Below, in pieces: positions 35,184-43,490 of a DNA stretch of 47,620 nt. Source of the DNA: Alphaproteobacteria bacterium (GTDB lineage: Bacteria > Pseudomonadota > Alphaproteobacteria > Sphingomonadales > Kordiimonadaceae). The stretch is taken from the NCBI GenBank assembly GCA_006226495.1, contig SBGU01000019.1:1-47620 (forward strand), read 5' to 3'. The stretch's first letter is position 1, and each line of letters opens with the position of its first letter. Below the pieces are notes generated by a model. The model did not search any database. It was not told the origin of the DNA and saw only the letters and a program-made list of their open reading frames with translations. The position numbers were made by a program, and so were the translations under genes.

Positions 35184-36257
35184 ATGTCCGATTTCCTGAA
35201 ACAGTCGATCCTGAAATCCCTTGAAGCGGTCAGCCTGCCTGGTGCCGGGCAGAATATTGTAGCGGCCGGCATGGTCAGCGCCGTGATCGTGGATGGCGGC
35301 CAGGCGGGCATCGTGCTGGACTTTGGTGGCAATGCGCCTGCAGAGCCCGAAGCCCTGCGCGCCCGCATCGAAGCGCTGGTGAAATCAGTGGAAGGTGTGA
35401 CCGCCGCCAATGTTGTGGTGACAGCCTCCCGCCCCGCACAGGCCAAACCGCAGCCGCCCAAAATGGCAGCGCCGGCCAAGCCCGCGCCCACACCGGTCGA
35501 AATTCCGGGCGTAAAACATATTATCGCGGTCGCCAGCGGCAAGGGTGGGGTCGGCAAATCGACAACATCGATCAACCTTGCGCTGGCCCTGCAGGCCCGT
35601 GGCCTGAAGGTCGGGGTCATGGATGCCGACATCTTTGGCCCCAGCCTGCCGATGCTGGTGGGTGTGGATGACCGGCCCGAATTGAAGGACAAAATCATCC
35701 AGCCGCTTTTTGCCTACGGCCTGAAGGTTATGTCGATCGGTTTCCTGATCGATGTCGACCAGCCGGTGGTGTGGCGTGGCCCGCGGGTGATGGGCGCAAC
35801 CCAACAATTGCTGCGCGATGTGGCCTGGGGGCCGCTCGATATACTGGTGGTCGACATGCCGCCCGGCACCGGCGACGTGCAGTTGACCATGGTGCAGCAG
35901 GCGCCCCTGTCGGGTGCGGTGATCGTCTCGACCCCGCAGGACCTGGCGCTGATCGACGCTCGCAAGGGCCTGGCCATGTTCCGGCAGGTACAGGTGCCGA
36001 TCCTGGGTATTATCGAGAATATGAGCAGTTTCGTGTGCCCGCACTGCGGCGGGGAAAGCCATATTTTCGGCCATGGCGGTGCCCAGGAAACCGCCAGAAA
36101 ACTGGGCTGCACCTTCCTTGGTGGCATTCCGCTGCATATCAGCGTGCGTGAACATGCCGACGCGGGCACGCCCATTGTGGCCGCAGAACCAGAAAGCCCG
36201 ATCAGCCAGGCCTATGGCACCATCGCGGCCCAGATTGCAGACAGCCTGAAGCTCTAG
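35184..36257 (+). CDS. mrp: Iron-sulfur cluster carrier Mrp/ApbC
   Basis: A 357-residue P-loop ATPase. An N-terminal MIP18/DUF59 domain (about 1-80) is followed by a Pro/Ala linker and the Mrp domain, with the deviant Walker A VASGKGGVGKSTTSINLA, DADIFGPSLP and the cluster-binding CxxC (SSFVCPHCGGES). It binds and transfers Fe-S clusters in the cytoplasm. ATG 35184 is supported by AAGAGG just upstream and the family N-terminus. Its stop lies ten bases from the convergent folA stop. Confidence 0.95.
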   Translation: MSDFLKQSILKSLEAVSLPGAGQNIVAAGMVSAVIVDGGQAGIVLDFGGNAPAEPEALRARIEALVKSVEGVTAANVVVTASRPAQAKPQPPKMAAPAKPAPTPVEIPGVKHIIAVASGKGGVGKSTTSINLALALQARGLKVGVMDADIFGPSLPMLVGVDDRPELKDKIIQPLFAYGLKVMSIGFLIDVDQPVVWRGPRVMGATQQLLRDVAWGPLDILVVDMPPGTGDVQLTMVQQAPLSGAVIVSTPQDLALIDARKGLAMFRQVQVPILGIIENMSSFVCPHCGGESHIFGHGGAQETARKLGCTFLGGIPLHISVREHADAGTPIVAAEPESPISQAYGTIAAQIADSLKL

Positions 36258-36267
36258 ATCGGCCCGT

Positions 36268-36747
36268 TCACGCGCGGTCGTAGGTCACGAAGGCATAAGC
36301 GGGTTTGCCGTCTTCGACCGGATGGCTGTCGCGCGCGACTTCATGCCAAACCGATTTGTCGACCGGCGGGAAAAAGGCGTCACCGTCTACCTTCAGGGCC
36401 ACTTCTGTGATTTCCAGCCGGTCCGCGCGCGGCAGGGCCTCGGCATAAATCTGGCCGCCGCCGACAATCATCACATCCCCCTCGCCCGCCATGGCAATGG
36501 CTGCATCAAGGCTTTGGGCAACCTCGACACCGTCCGCCGACCAGCCGGCATTGCGGGTGATCACGATATTGCGGCGGCCGGGCAGCGGACGGCCAATGCT
36601 GTCATAGGTCTTGCGGCCCATCAGTATCGGTCGGCCCATGGTGACGGCCTTGAAATGCTTCAGGTCGGCCGGCAGGTGCCACGGCAAACCGCCATCTTTG
36701 CCGATTGCCCGGTTTTCTGCCATTGCCACCACAAGAATCAAAGCCAC
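36268..36747 (-). CDS. folA: Dihydrofolate reductase FolA
   Basis: A 159-residue enzyme that reduces dihydrofolate with NADPH. The active-site loop AENRAIGKDGGLPWHLPADL with the acidic Asp in the first helix, the GRKTYDSIGRPLPGR segment and the GGGQIYAEAL motif are all typical. It starts with GTG 36747. It regenerates the folate oxidised by ThyA, encoded about 2 kb upstream on the same strand; the histidine kinase gene between them ends 18 bases before it. Confidence 0.96.
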   Translation of the reverse strand: MALILVVAMAENRAIGKDGGLPWHLPADLKHFKAVTMGRPILMGRKTYDSIGRPLPGRRNIVITRNAGWSADGVEVAQSLDAAIAMAGEGDVMIVGGGQIYAEALPRADRLEITEVALKVDGDAFFPPVDKSVWHEVARDSHPVEDGKPAYAFVTYDRA

Positions 36748-36765
36748 AGGTAAACTCCACTCACG

Positions 36766-38670
36766 TCAGATCATCATATTGTCGTCGTCATCTTCGCCCA
36801 CCGCTTCTTCCAGCGGCAGATGCGCCCGGATGGTGGTCCCCACACCCGGGATGCTGCGCACGCTGATGCGGCCATGCATGCGGTCCACCAGCTCGCGACA
36901 AATGGCAAGACCAAGGCCGACGCCACCGTGGCGGCGCGACAGGGCCGTGTCAACCTGCGTGAACCGATCGAAGAGGGTCGCCTGTTTGTCTTCGGGGATA
37001 CCGATACCCGTGTCCTGCACCTCAAGCACCCAACCGGCCTGCCCGTTCGGGAAAGCCTTTGGGTGCAAGCGCACGACAACCGAACCCACGTTCGTGAACT
37101 TGATGGCATTGGACGCAAGATTGATCAGGATCTGCCGGAGCCTGAGCTCGTCGCCCCAGATCTGTTCGGGCATGGCATCCGCCACTTCCGCCTTATATTC
37201 GATGCCCTTGCTTTCGGCCTGCTGCGCCAGAAGCGCGATGACCCGGTCGACCAGCATGCGGGTATCGACAACCTTGCGTTCGATATTGATCTTGCCGGCT
37301 TCAAGCTTGGCGAGGTCAAGGATATCGTTGATCAGGCTGAGGAGATGGGACCCGGACGTGTGGATATCGTGGGCATATTCAACATAGCGCGCGTCGCCCA
37401 GCACGCCGAGGGCCTGCTCGCGCAGGATCTGCGAAAACCCGAGGATGGCATTCAGCGGCGTCCTCAATTCATGGCTCATGGTGGCCAGGAATTCGGATTT
37501 TGCCCGGTTGGCGGCTTCAGCGGCACGACGGGCTTCTTCCACGTCCTTGTTCAGGTTCTGCAAAAGCTTGTAATGGTCCTCAAGCTCCTCGTGCGCTTCC
37601 TTGAGCGCGCGGGTGCGCCGGTTCACGATCTCGACCACGCGCTTGGCGCGCTGCGACTGTGACCAGACGATAAAGACCACAAGGCCGGTCAGGATCAGGC
37701 ACACGCTCGCGGTGATGACCGCAGCGCCGTAATCGACCCGGAAGGCGCTCAGCGGCGCCCAGGGCATGACCTGCCATTCCTGCAGCCCGAACTTGATCGT
37801 GCGTTCCATGCGCCAGATCGGCTGACGCAGCGAAAAGCCACCCATTTCGCTTACTTGGCCACCGGCGCGCACCGTAAAGCCGGTCGACAGGGACCCGCCG
37901 CCCCATCGGCTGGAAAGCTGAAGATTGAGCGGGGACAGCCGGTTGTTTTCGGTGATGGCGCGCACAAGCGACGCCATATCGACAACCTGCACAACAAGGC
38001 CCTTGTTGCCACCACGGCTGAGGAACGGGTTCGCCAGCAGGACATAGCCCAGGCCTGGCGAAATCTCGTGTCCCAGCGGCGGCAACGGGATGGCTGCCGG
38101 CTCATCACTGAGCAATGTCTCTTCGAGAAAGGTTCTGACTTCAGGCCATGCTGCAATATTCAGGCCTGCCCACGCCGCTTCCTGCGCCTCGTCGGGCGTC
38201 CAGACATAAACCAGATACAGGCCACGGTCCGTGGGGTCGGACGGCTCCGGCTGTACACCGTCCGTTGATTCCGGGTCGTAGGCCCGGAAAGGGTGCCCTT
38301 CGACCTTGCTCATATATTGTTCCAGTTGCCCGATACGGTCGCGCCGCACGGACATGACCGCGCCCACAAGTGTGCGGTGCACATTCAGGCTTGAACTGCT
38401 GCTGACCATGCGCACGAATTCTTCGCGGGTTACCGTGCCGGCGGCGCGGTAATAGCGGTACAGGTCGCCCGCGGCGGCCATGCTGACATCGAGGCTGCCC
38501 TGGATACGGTCGACATAAAGCTCGGCGGCGGATTCGAACCGCGCCTGCGCTTCGGCCTCCGCCGAATGCACGGCTTCGCGCGTGGCCGACCAGGTCAGGC
38601 CAAGACCGATAATCACCACAATGACGATAAGCGCCAACTGGCGCAGATCAACGTCGCCTTCACGCGGCAC
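36766..38670 (-). CDS. CHASE-domain sensor histidine kinase (orphan)
   Basis: A 634-residue membrane kinase. TM1 is about 9-27, a periplasmic CHASE-type sensor spans about 30-315 (the stretch from AELYVDRIQG to LVGAVMSVRRD is typical), and TM2 is about 317-340. A coiled coil precedes HisKA (phospho-His in ATMSHELRTPLNAILGFSQ), and HATPase_c has NLASNAIKF, DTGIGIPEDKQ and GGVGLGLAICREL. There is no receiver domain and no response regulator gene nearby. It is translated from GTG 38670, 34 bases after thyA, and is probably co-transcribed with thyA and folA. Ligand unknown. Confidence 0.9.
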   Translation of the reverse strand: MPREGDVDLRQLALIVIVVIIGLGLTWSATREAVHSAEAEAQARFESAAELYVDRIQGSLDVSMAAAGDLYRYYRAAGTVTREEFVRMVSSSSSLNVHRTLVGAVMSVRRDRIGQLEQYMSKVEGHPFRAYDPESTDGVQPEPSDPTDRGLYLVYVWTPDEAQEAAWAGLNIAAWPEVRTFLEETLLSDEPAAIPLPPLGHEISPGLGYVLLANPFLSRGGNKGLVVQVVDMASLVRAITENNRLSPLNLQLSSRWGGGSLSTGFTVRAGGQVSEMGGFSLRQPIWRMERTIKFGLQEWQVMPWAPLSAFRVDYGAAVITASVCLILTGLVVFIVWSQSQRAKRVVEIVNRRTRALKEAHEELEDHYKLLQNLNKDVEEARRAAEAANRAKSEFLATMSHELRTPLNAILGFSQILREQALGVLGDARYVEYAHDIHTSGSHLLSLINDILDLAKLEAGKINIERKVVDTRMLVDRVIALLAQQAESKGIEYKAEVADAMPEQIWGDELRLRQILINLASNAIKFTNVGSVVVRLHPKAFPNGQAGWVLEVQDTGIGIPEDKQATLFDRFTQVDTALSRRHGGVGLGLAICRELVDRMHGRISVRSIPGVGTTIRAHLPLEEAVGEDDDDNMMI

Positions 38671-38704
38671 TGGCGCCCCCTTTTGCCCCTAAGGTTGCCA
38701 ATTG

Positions 38705-39499
38705 TCAGACTGCGACCGCCGCCTTGATATGGGCGTGCGCAGTATAATTGTCGATACGGATATCGTCGTAGGTAAAGGCAAACAAATCGCTAACGTCCGG
38801 ATTGAGCCACAGGCTCGGCAGCGGCAGCGGAGCGCGGCTGAGCTGAAGATCGGCCTGTTCGATATGGTTGCTGTACAGGTGTGCATCACCCAGCGTGTGC
38901 ACAAAGTCGCCGGCCTTCAGCCCGCACACCTGCGCCACCATATGGGTGAGGAGCGCATAGGACGCGATATTGAAAGGCACGCCAAGGAACACATCGGCAC
39001 TGCGCTGATAGAGCTGGCAGCTCAGCCGCCCCTCGGCCACATAGAACTGGAACAGACAGTGGCACGGCGGCAGGGCCATACGGTCGACATCCGCCACGTT
39101 CCAGGCCGAGACGATCAGGCGCCGGCTGTTGGGATTGGTCCTGATCTGGTCAATGACACCTTTGATCTGGTCGACCGTACCGCCGTCCGGCGTCGGCCAA
39201 CTGCGCCACTGGTGGCCATAGACCGGACCCAGGTCGCCTTTTTCGTCCGCCCATTCGTCCCAGATGGAAACACCATTATCTTTCAGGTACTTGATGTTGG
39301 TATCGCCAGCGATGAACCACAGAAGTTCATGGATGATCGAGCGCATATGCAGCTTTTTGGTGGTGACCATCGGAAAGCCTTCCGACAGGTCGAAGCGCAT
39401 CTGGTGGCCGAATACGCTGTAGGTGCCCGTACCCGTCCGGTCGCCCTTGAAGACGCCTTCGTCGCGGATTCGTTTCACCAAATCCAGATATTGCCGCAT
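38705..39499 (-). CDS. thyA: Thymidylate synthase ThyA
   Basis: A 264-residue enzyme, the same length as E. coli ThyA, that methylates dUMP using methylenetetrahydrofolate. The catalytic Cys is in [12 protein letters not shown], followed by [20 protein letters not shown] and the nucleotide motif [12 protein letters not shown]. It heads the thyA-kinase-folA group. Confidence 0.97.
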   Translation of the reverse strand: MRQYLDLVKRIRDEGVFKGDRTGTGTYSVFGHQMRFDLSEGFPMVTTKKLHMRSIIHELLWFIAGDTNIKYLKDNGVSIWDEWADEKGDLGPVYGHQWRSWPTPDGGTVDQIKGVIDQIRTNPNSRRLIVSAWNVADVDRMALPPCHCLFQFYVAEGRLSCQLYQRSADVFLGVPFNIASYALLTHMVAQVCGLKAGDFVHTLGDAHLYSNHIEQADLQLSRAPLPLPSLWLNPDVSDLFAFTYDDIRIDNYTAHAHIKAAVAV

Positions 39500-39619
39500 G
39501 TGTCCTGCCCTCCCTCGATACCGTCCTGAAAGCTATAAGGCGGCACAGGACGCGAGGCAAGCGCTGGCTGCCGCGCGGCAGCAGAAGGACGTGCGGTCGG
39601 TCGCGGGCGGGTGCCCGGG

Positions 39620-39973
39620 TCAGGATTTCTTGACGAATTCCGACTTGAGTTTCATGGCGCCGATGCCGTCGATCTTGCAGTCGATATCATGATCGCCGCC
39701 CACAAGACGGATGTTCTTCACCTTGGTTCCAACCTTCACGGTCAGGGACGAACCCTTGACCTTCAGGTCCTTGATCACGGTTACGGTATCGCCGTCGGCG
39801 AGCGGATTGCCGTTGGCGTCGCGAATTTCACTGCCGGAGTCGCCGCTGCCTTCAGAAGCTGCCACCCATTCATGGCCGCATTCCGGGCACACAAGCATGG
39901 CCCCGTCCTCATAGGCATAGGGGGACTGGCAATTCGGGCAGGGCGGCAAGTCGCTCACAGGTCTGATCTCCAT
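39620..39973 (-). CDS. Zinc-ribbon protein YjdM (PhnA family)
   Basis: A 117-residue protein with an N-terminal zinc ribbon ([14 protein letters not shown] and [10 protein letters not shown]) and the C-terminal PhnA domain ([20 protein letters not shown]). YjdM/PhnA proteins are widespread; despite the name they are not phosphonoacetate hydrolases and their role is unknown. ATG 39973 is preferred, with GGGGG just upstream. Confidence 0.92.
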   Translation of the reverse strand: MEIRPVSDLPPCPNCQSPYAYEDGAMLVCPECGHEWVAASEGSGDSGSEIRDANGNPLADGDTVTVIKDLKVKGSSLTVKVGTKVKNIRLVGGDHDIDCKIDGIGAMKLKSEFVKKS

Positions 39974-40084
39974 TGTTCGACCCCCTTGCATAAAAGAGAG
40001 CCGGTGCAATGGCAATGTCATTCCCGGCGCGGGACAAAGTGCCGCGCCGGTTCGTCAGTCAATCGGGCCTCAGTTGGCCGACCC

Positions 40085-40687
40085 TCAATGTATCTGCATC
40101 GAAGCAGCGGGACCGTGCAGATGCACGTCCCGGCCAGCATGGCGCCTGAGGATATCAAGCGCCTTCTGTTCCTGGTTCAGGCTGCCGGTGCGTACCCACA
40201 ACAGAAGCCCGCCCCAGGCCTGTTCCCGCCGCAGGCGTTCGCGGGTGCGCCGTGCATGCCGGAACGCAATGGCCCCGCCGCAGGCCGCACCGAACAGGCC
40301 CAGCCCGGTGGTCAGCACCGCCGCCTGCCACGCAAGCATACCGTGCGCGGTGGCGATACCGGCGCCAACAAGCAGCAGCACATAGACAGGCACAAAGGCG
40401 ACCACGAGCAGCACGGTCGAACGGCTGCCCCGGTCCACATGCGCCTCGCGCGGCACACTGGCGTCGTCCTCAAGTTCAGCGACATTGCGCACCGGGTGCC
40501 TGAGCGCACTTTCCACCGCATCGGGCGCCACGGGGCGTGATACGGCGGCATTCGAAAAGCCATGGCTTTCGAGGTCGTCGACAGCGTCCTGAAGGTCCTG
40601 TTCGGTGTCAAACAGGGCAACTGCCTCCCGGAAGTTGCCACGCGGGCCCTTTGCATCGGCCCATTCCCAGTGTTCCTGGTCGGTCAT
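40085..40687 (-). CDS. Two-helix membrane protein of unknown function
   Basis: A 200-residue protein. The N-terminal 75 residues resemble a small alpha-beta domain (REAVALFDTEQDLQDAVDDL) like that seen in general-stress membrane proteins. Two hydrophobic helices follow (about 90-113 and 116-138), and the C-terminal part holds a second similar domain (LLLWVRTGSLNQEQKALDIL). It ends near a His (ASMQIH). ATG 40687 follows GGGAGGG. The duplicated domain suggests a role in oligomerisation. No firm function. Confidence 0.75.
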   Translation of the reverse strand: MTDQEHWEWADAKGPRGNFREAVALFDTEQDLQDAVDDLESHGFSNAAVSRPVAPDAVESALRHPVRNVAELEDDASVPREAHVDRGSRSTVLLVVAFVPVYVLLLVGAGIATAHGMLAWQAAVLTTGLGLFGAACGGAIAFRHARRTRERLRREQAWGGLLLWVRTGSLNQEQKALDILRRHAGRDVHLHGPAASMQIH

Positions 40688-40830
40688 GATAAATCCCTCC
40701 CATTTCAAGGTTACTGGAAGGGCCATTATGCCACAGTTTCGACCGGAACCCGAATCCAACTTCGGATACATCTTTTCAGGCATCCGCCTGTCATAAGGCT
40801 TTAAATTCGCACGCGGAACGCTTATATCAG

Positions 40831-41165
40831 TCGTGCCGGGCAACCGGCTATGGCGATAAACGGCGCATTAAGTAGGTATTTCGGACCCGGGGGCGGTACC
40901 CGGCGCCTCCACCAGAAACGGCCAGCAGGCCAGCGGTCGGCAGACCGTTTCTGATGGGGGCGAAATAGGATCGACGTGTATTGAACGGTGTATTGCTTTT
41001 CGCTCAGGATGGTACCGCTGTGATGGGCCAAAACGAATAAATGCTAACGACAATGACGTCGAGTTTGCTGTTGCTGCGTAAGCGGTCCCAGTAAGCTACA
41101 TTTATAAATTCCTGATGGTTGACGCCAACAGGTGGGGTCCGGGCCACCTAGCAACAGAACGGCCC
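40831..41165 (+). ncRNA. ssrA: Circularly permuted two-piece tmRNA (ssrA)
   Basis: The acceptor piece comes first: a GCCGG-GCAA-CCGGC hairpin (40835-40848), TTTCGGACCCGGG, a T-arm CCGGG-loop-CCCGG, then CGCCTCC and ACCA ending at 40914. An intervening loop (40915-40955) is closed by GAAACGG/CCGTTTC. The coding piece starts at 40956 with GGGGGCG, which pairs with CGCCTCC (one G-U) to rebuild the seven-pair acceptor stem, followed by the conserved AGGATCGACG. The tag frame GCT at 41043 to TAA at 41081 encodes ANDNDVEFAVAA. The conserved CTAGCAACAGAA near the 3' end matches the family. tmRNA rescues stalled ribosomes and marks products for ClpXP. Outer ends are approximate (about 15 bases). Confidence 0.95.
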
Positions 41166-41373
41166 ATATTCTTTTCCCCAGCACTATATCCGAAAGCAAG
41201 CATACCGGTTCCCGACGGGAGTGGCTGGCGCATCGGTATGGTCGAGCCAGAAAATGTCAGAATCGCGTTGCACTATTTTGACTATAGTCATCATGCACCC
41301 CACCGCTTGTTGCCGGCAGCAGCATCTTCAGGACAGGTAACAGGCGGTTGTTACCGCCAACGCCGAGTACAAA

Positions 41374-41422
41374 GAAAAAAAATGCTGTCAGGTCCGAGTA
41401 GCCACGCCCGTCCCTGACAGCA
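41374..41422 (-). terminator. Rho-independent terminator of the luxI-orfX transcript
   Basis: In the minus sense TGCTGTCAGG (41413-41422) pairs with CCTGACAGCA (41383-41392) and runs into eight T (41374-41382). It ends the region 97 bases after the orfX stop. Two further hairpins lie between orfX and this terminator. Confidence 0.9.
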
Positions 41423-41518
41423 AATATTGTTTCGCCGGAGTTCTGGAAACGGCGAAACGAGAGAGGTCCCTCCTGGACGCCCGTACCTTTGGGGCACGGG
41501 CCTGCAATTCTGCGCGGC

Positions 41519-41860
41519 CTACTGGCAATAGGCCGTATCGAAACTGTCGTCTTCAGCGCCGTCCAGCAACGCCTGGATTTCGGCATAGGTCAGCGCGAAC
41601 AGACGATCCTCGTAGCTCATGCCCGCGACGGCATAGAGAATCCGCGCCAGCGCCTGCTGCACATAGCCAATGTCCATGCGGTCCTGCGGGTCGGCAACAA
41701 GGTCCTCGCCGGCGCTGACATTGGCCAGGCGTTCAACCCTGACCACAATCGATTCAATGCGTGCCCGGTTCAACTGCGACAACAGGAAGCCCAGTTGATC
41801 GATAGCGCCGCCAAGATTGAGCGGAGCCGATCGGCTGAAGTTTTTGGCAACAAGGTTCAT
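41519..41860 (-). CDS. Unknown 113-residue protein coupled to luxI (orfX)
   Basis: A small protein that I do not recognise. It has no membrane segment or signal peptide. The first half has amphipathic helix-like stretches (AIDQLGFLLSQLNRARIES and VVRVERLANV), followed by a second helical part (DIGYVQQALARILYAVAGMS) and an acidic C-terminus. Its ATG overlaps the luxI stop (ATGA), so it is translated with luxI. A role in signal synthesis, as a helper or inhibitor of LuxI or LuxR, is the natural inference but unproven. Confidence 0.8.
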   Translation of the reverse strand: MNLVAKNFSRSAPLNLGGAIDQLGFLLSQLNRARIESIVVRVERLANVSAGEDLVADPQDRMDIGYVQQALARILYAVAGMSYEDRLFALTYAEIQALLDGAEDDSFDTAYCQ

Positions 41861-42492
41861 ATGGCCATCTCCAGGGTTGGTTCAGGGGCGGCCGCAACAT
41901 GCAGGACATTTCGGGCACTGCCGCATGCCGCGCGGACGATTTCAAAATGGCTTGGGTCAAGGTCGATGCCGAGCGCGACTGCCAGAGAGCCCTTTATCGG
42001 CACCGGCAACCCAAGCGGGCGGACATGCCATCCGGCTTTCAGGATAACCGGCAGGCGCGAAAGTTGGGTGACACACACCACCCGGCCAATGTCTGATTGA
42101 AGGGCATATTCATAGAGCCCGCACACAAGTTCACGTGCCACCAGGTCCCGGCAGTGCGCGGATGCAGACGGCTCCAGACAACAGAACCGCGATATGATCC
42201 AGACATTCTCGGCATTGGGCATGCCGTCTGCAAACAGGGCAGCCGACATGGCTTCAAGCGGATGCGGGCCAACGGACGGCATCAGCCGCAAGCCGCCAAG
42301 AACATTGCCATGCGTATCGATTGACAGGAGATATACGGTATCGGCGCCATCAAAACGGTCGCGCCCGATCCCCGACGCACCATCCAGGCTCCAGCCGGCT
42401 TCGCGCGCACGTTCCTGGTACCGCTGCTGCCACACCTGGCGCAGGTAACCATATTGGTCGGATCTGTCCGTGGCTCCGACGAGAACGATCAA
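41857..42492 (-). CDS. LuxI-family autoinducer synthase, atypical
   Basis: A 211-residue protein of the LuxI acyl-homoserine lactone synthase family, which makes the signal from S-adenosylmethionine and an acyl donor. Conserved positions kept are Arg24, Trp34, Asp48 and Asp51 (FDGADTVYLLSID), Arg69 (GGLRLMPS) and Arg102 (ISRFCC). The usual Glu in the W-E-x-S-R motif is replaced: here VWIISRF. The start is a TTG at 42492 with GGGGGAGG seven bases upstream; no ATG fits. It follows luxR by about 102 bases. The product cannot be predicted. Confidence 0.88.
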   Translation of the reverse strand: MIVLVGATDRSDQYGYLRQVWQQRYQERAREAGWSLDGASGIGRDRFDGADTVYLLSIDTHGNVLGGLRLMPSVGPHPLEAMSAALFADGMPNAENVWIISRFCCLEPSASAHCRDLVARELVCGLYEYALQSDIGRVVCVTQLSRLPVILKAGWHVRPLGLPVPIKGSLAVALGIDLDPSHFEIVRAACGSARNVLHVAAAPEPTLEMAI

Positions 42493-42536
42493 ACGGGCCT
42501 CCCCCTCTTGCAGGCTCGGGAAGGATCATCTTACGT

Positions 42537-42550
42537 TTGGCCGCGGCCAA
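42537..42550. promoter_or_regulatory. Perfect 14-bp palindrome upstream of luxI
   Basis: TTGGCCGCGGCCAA is perfectly symmetric and lies 45-58 bases before the luxI start in the luxR-luxI gap. It may be an operator or a leader hairpin. Confidence 0.4.
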
Positions 42551-42581
42551 CTACCGGCTGATCAGACTAGTTTTTTTTGAA

Positions 42582-42600
42582 AGGTGGTATGTTACTACCT
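42582..42600. promoter_or_regulatory. Candidate lux box between luxR and luxI
   Basis: AGGTGGTATGTTACTACCT is a 19-base imperfect inverted repeat (AGGTgGTA-N3-TACtACCT) that overlaps the luxR stop codon and lies about 90-108 bases upstream of luxI. Size, symmetry and place fit a LuxR-type operator. The sequence does not match the canonical lux box, so the call rests on position. Confidence 0.45.
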
Positions 42601-43311
42601 ATGATTAATCAGGCTGGACAGAAACGCCTTCACAACCGCCTGCACCCGGGTATGGACCCCAAGCTTCAGTTTCGCGCTTTCGACATGATTATGGACCGTG
42701 CGTTCGGCAATCGACAGGATCGACGCAATTTCCCAGTCTGTCTTGCCCGCAGCCACCCATTCAAGGCACTGGCGTTCGCGCGCGGTCAGGCGCACGACCG
42801 GATGTTCGGCAGTGCCGTCCCCTGACTTCAACTTCAACGCAGCTTCGTGCAGATAGATGCTCATCAGGTGGATGGCGTGTTCTGCCGCCGGATCTATGTC
42901 GGCATCAATGCCGACGATATTGACTGCACCAGGAAAAGCACCCGCGACATGGATGGGCACGGTGACACCATTCAGCACATAAATCTCGCCCGGCTGGTTA
43001 TCGCTATCCGCCACAACCAATTCATGTTCCCAGTTGAATGGCAGGTTCTGGCGCGGAGAAAGCTGCAAGATACGCGCGGTCTGGACGCCGGAATCGCCGC
43101 TGGTTGTTGATGCCCAGTCATCGGGGAAATCCGCCAGGAACACCACGCTTTCAGGGGTGGACCCGACCTCGACACAGGCTACGCAGGCATAATGCCGAAA
43201 TCCCAACTGGCGCGCTGTTTTCAGGAATGACTGGCCGAGCTCATCCAGACTGTCGACCGACCTGGATGCATCGATAAAATCCATTGCAAGCTGAAAATAC
43301 TCGAGTTTCAT
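42595..43311 (-). CDS. LuxR-family regulator, atypical ligand pocket
   Basis: A 238-residue protein with an N-terminal autoinducer-binding domain (about 5-160) and a C-terminal LuxR HTH (about 173-230, LTARERQCLEWVAAGKTDWE, TVHNHVESAKLKLGVHTR). The domain keeps Trp66 and Trp94, spaced exactly as in LuxR (28). At the positions of the usual Tyr61, Asp70 and Pro71, it has Thr70, Ala79 and Arg80. The GVTVPIHVAG motif is kept. ATG 43311 follows AGGGGA; a longer in-frame start is less likely. It probably controls luxI and orfX. Confidence 0.9.
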   Translation of the reverse strand: MKLEYFQLAMDFIDASRSVDSLDELGQSFLKTARQLGFRHYACVACVEVGSTPESVVFLADFPDDWASTTSGDSGVQTARILQLSPRQNLPFNWEHELVVADSDNQPGEIYVLNGVTVPIHVAGAFPGAVNIVGIDADIDPAAEHAIHLMSIYLHEAALKLKSGDGTAEHPVVRLTARERQCLEWVAAGKTDWEIASILSIAERTVHNHVESAKLKLGVHTRVQAVVKAFLSSLINHR

Positions 43312-43461
43312 ACGTCCCCTGGTGGCAAACCCTCGCGGGCCTCGCACCGCCACACTGTAAGGATGCTGTTCCCGAACCAACGGGTTCAGCAGCCCTTTCT
43401 ACCCCCTGTACAAACGGCATGGCGACCAGCAGTAGTAGTTCCGACCGCCAGGCATGCCGCC

Positions 43462-43490
43462 ATTATAGGTAATCTAGGCATAATTGGTAA
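43462..43490 (-). promoter_or_regulatory. Candidate luxR promoter
   Basis: On the minus strand TTACCA (43485-43490) and TATAAT (43462-43467) are exactly 17 bases apart, 151 bases before the luxR start. The palindrome ATGCCGGCAT (43491-43500) abuts the -35 element and could bind a regulator. The rest of the 43312-43676 gap holds no gene; the divergent sspB promoter should be on its right side, possibly TTCACG with TTATAA near 43594-43626. Confidence 0.5.

Noticed and set aside
41115-41417. 100-codon plus-strand frame after the tmRNA
   Set aside because: It overlaps the tmRNA coding piece and the luxI-orfX terminator, has no ribosome-binding site and no recognisable domain.
43312-43380. Longer start for luxR giving 261 residues
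   Set aside because: The extra 23 residues do not fit the family N-terminus and lack a ribosome-binding site, whereas ATG 43311 has AGGGGA.
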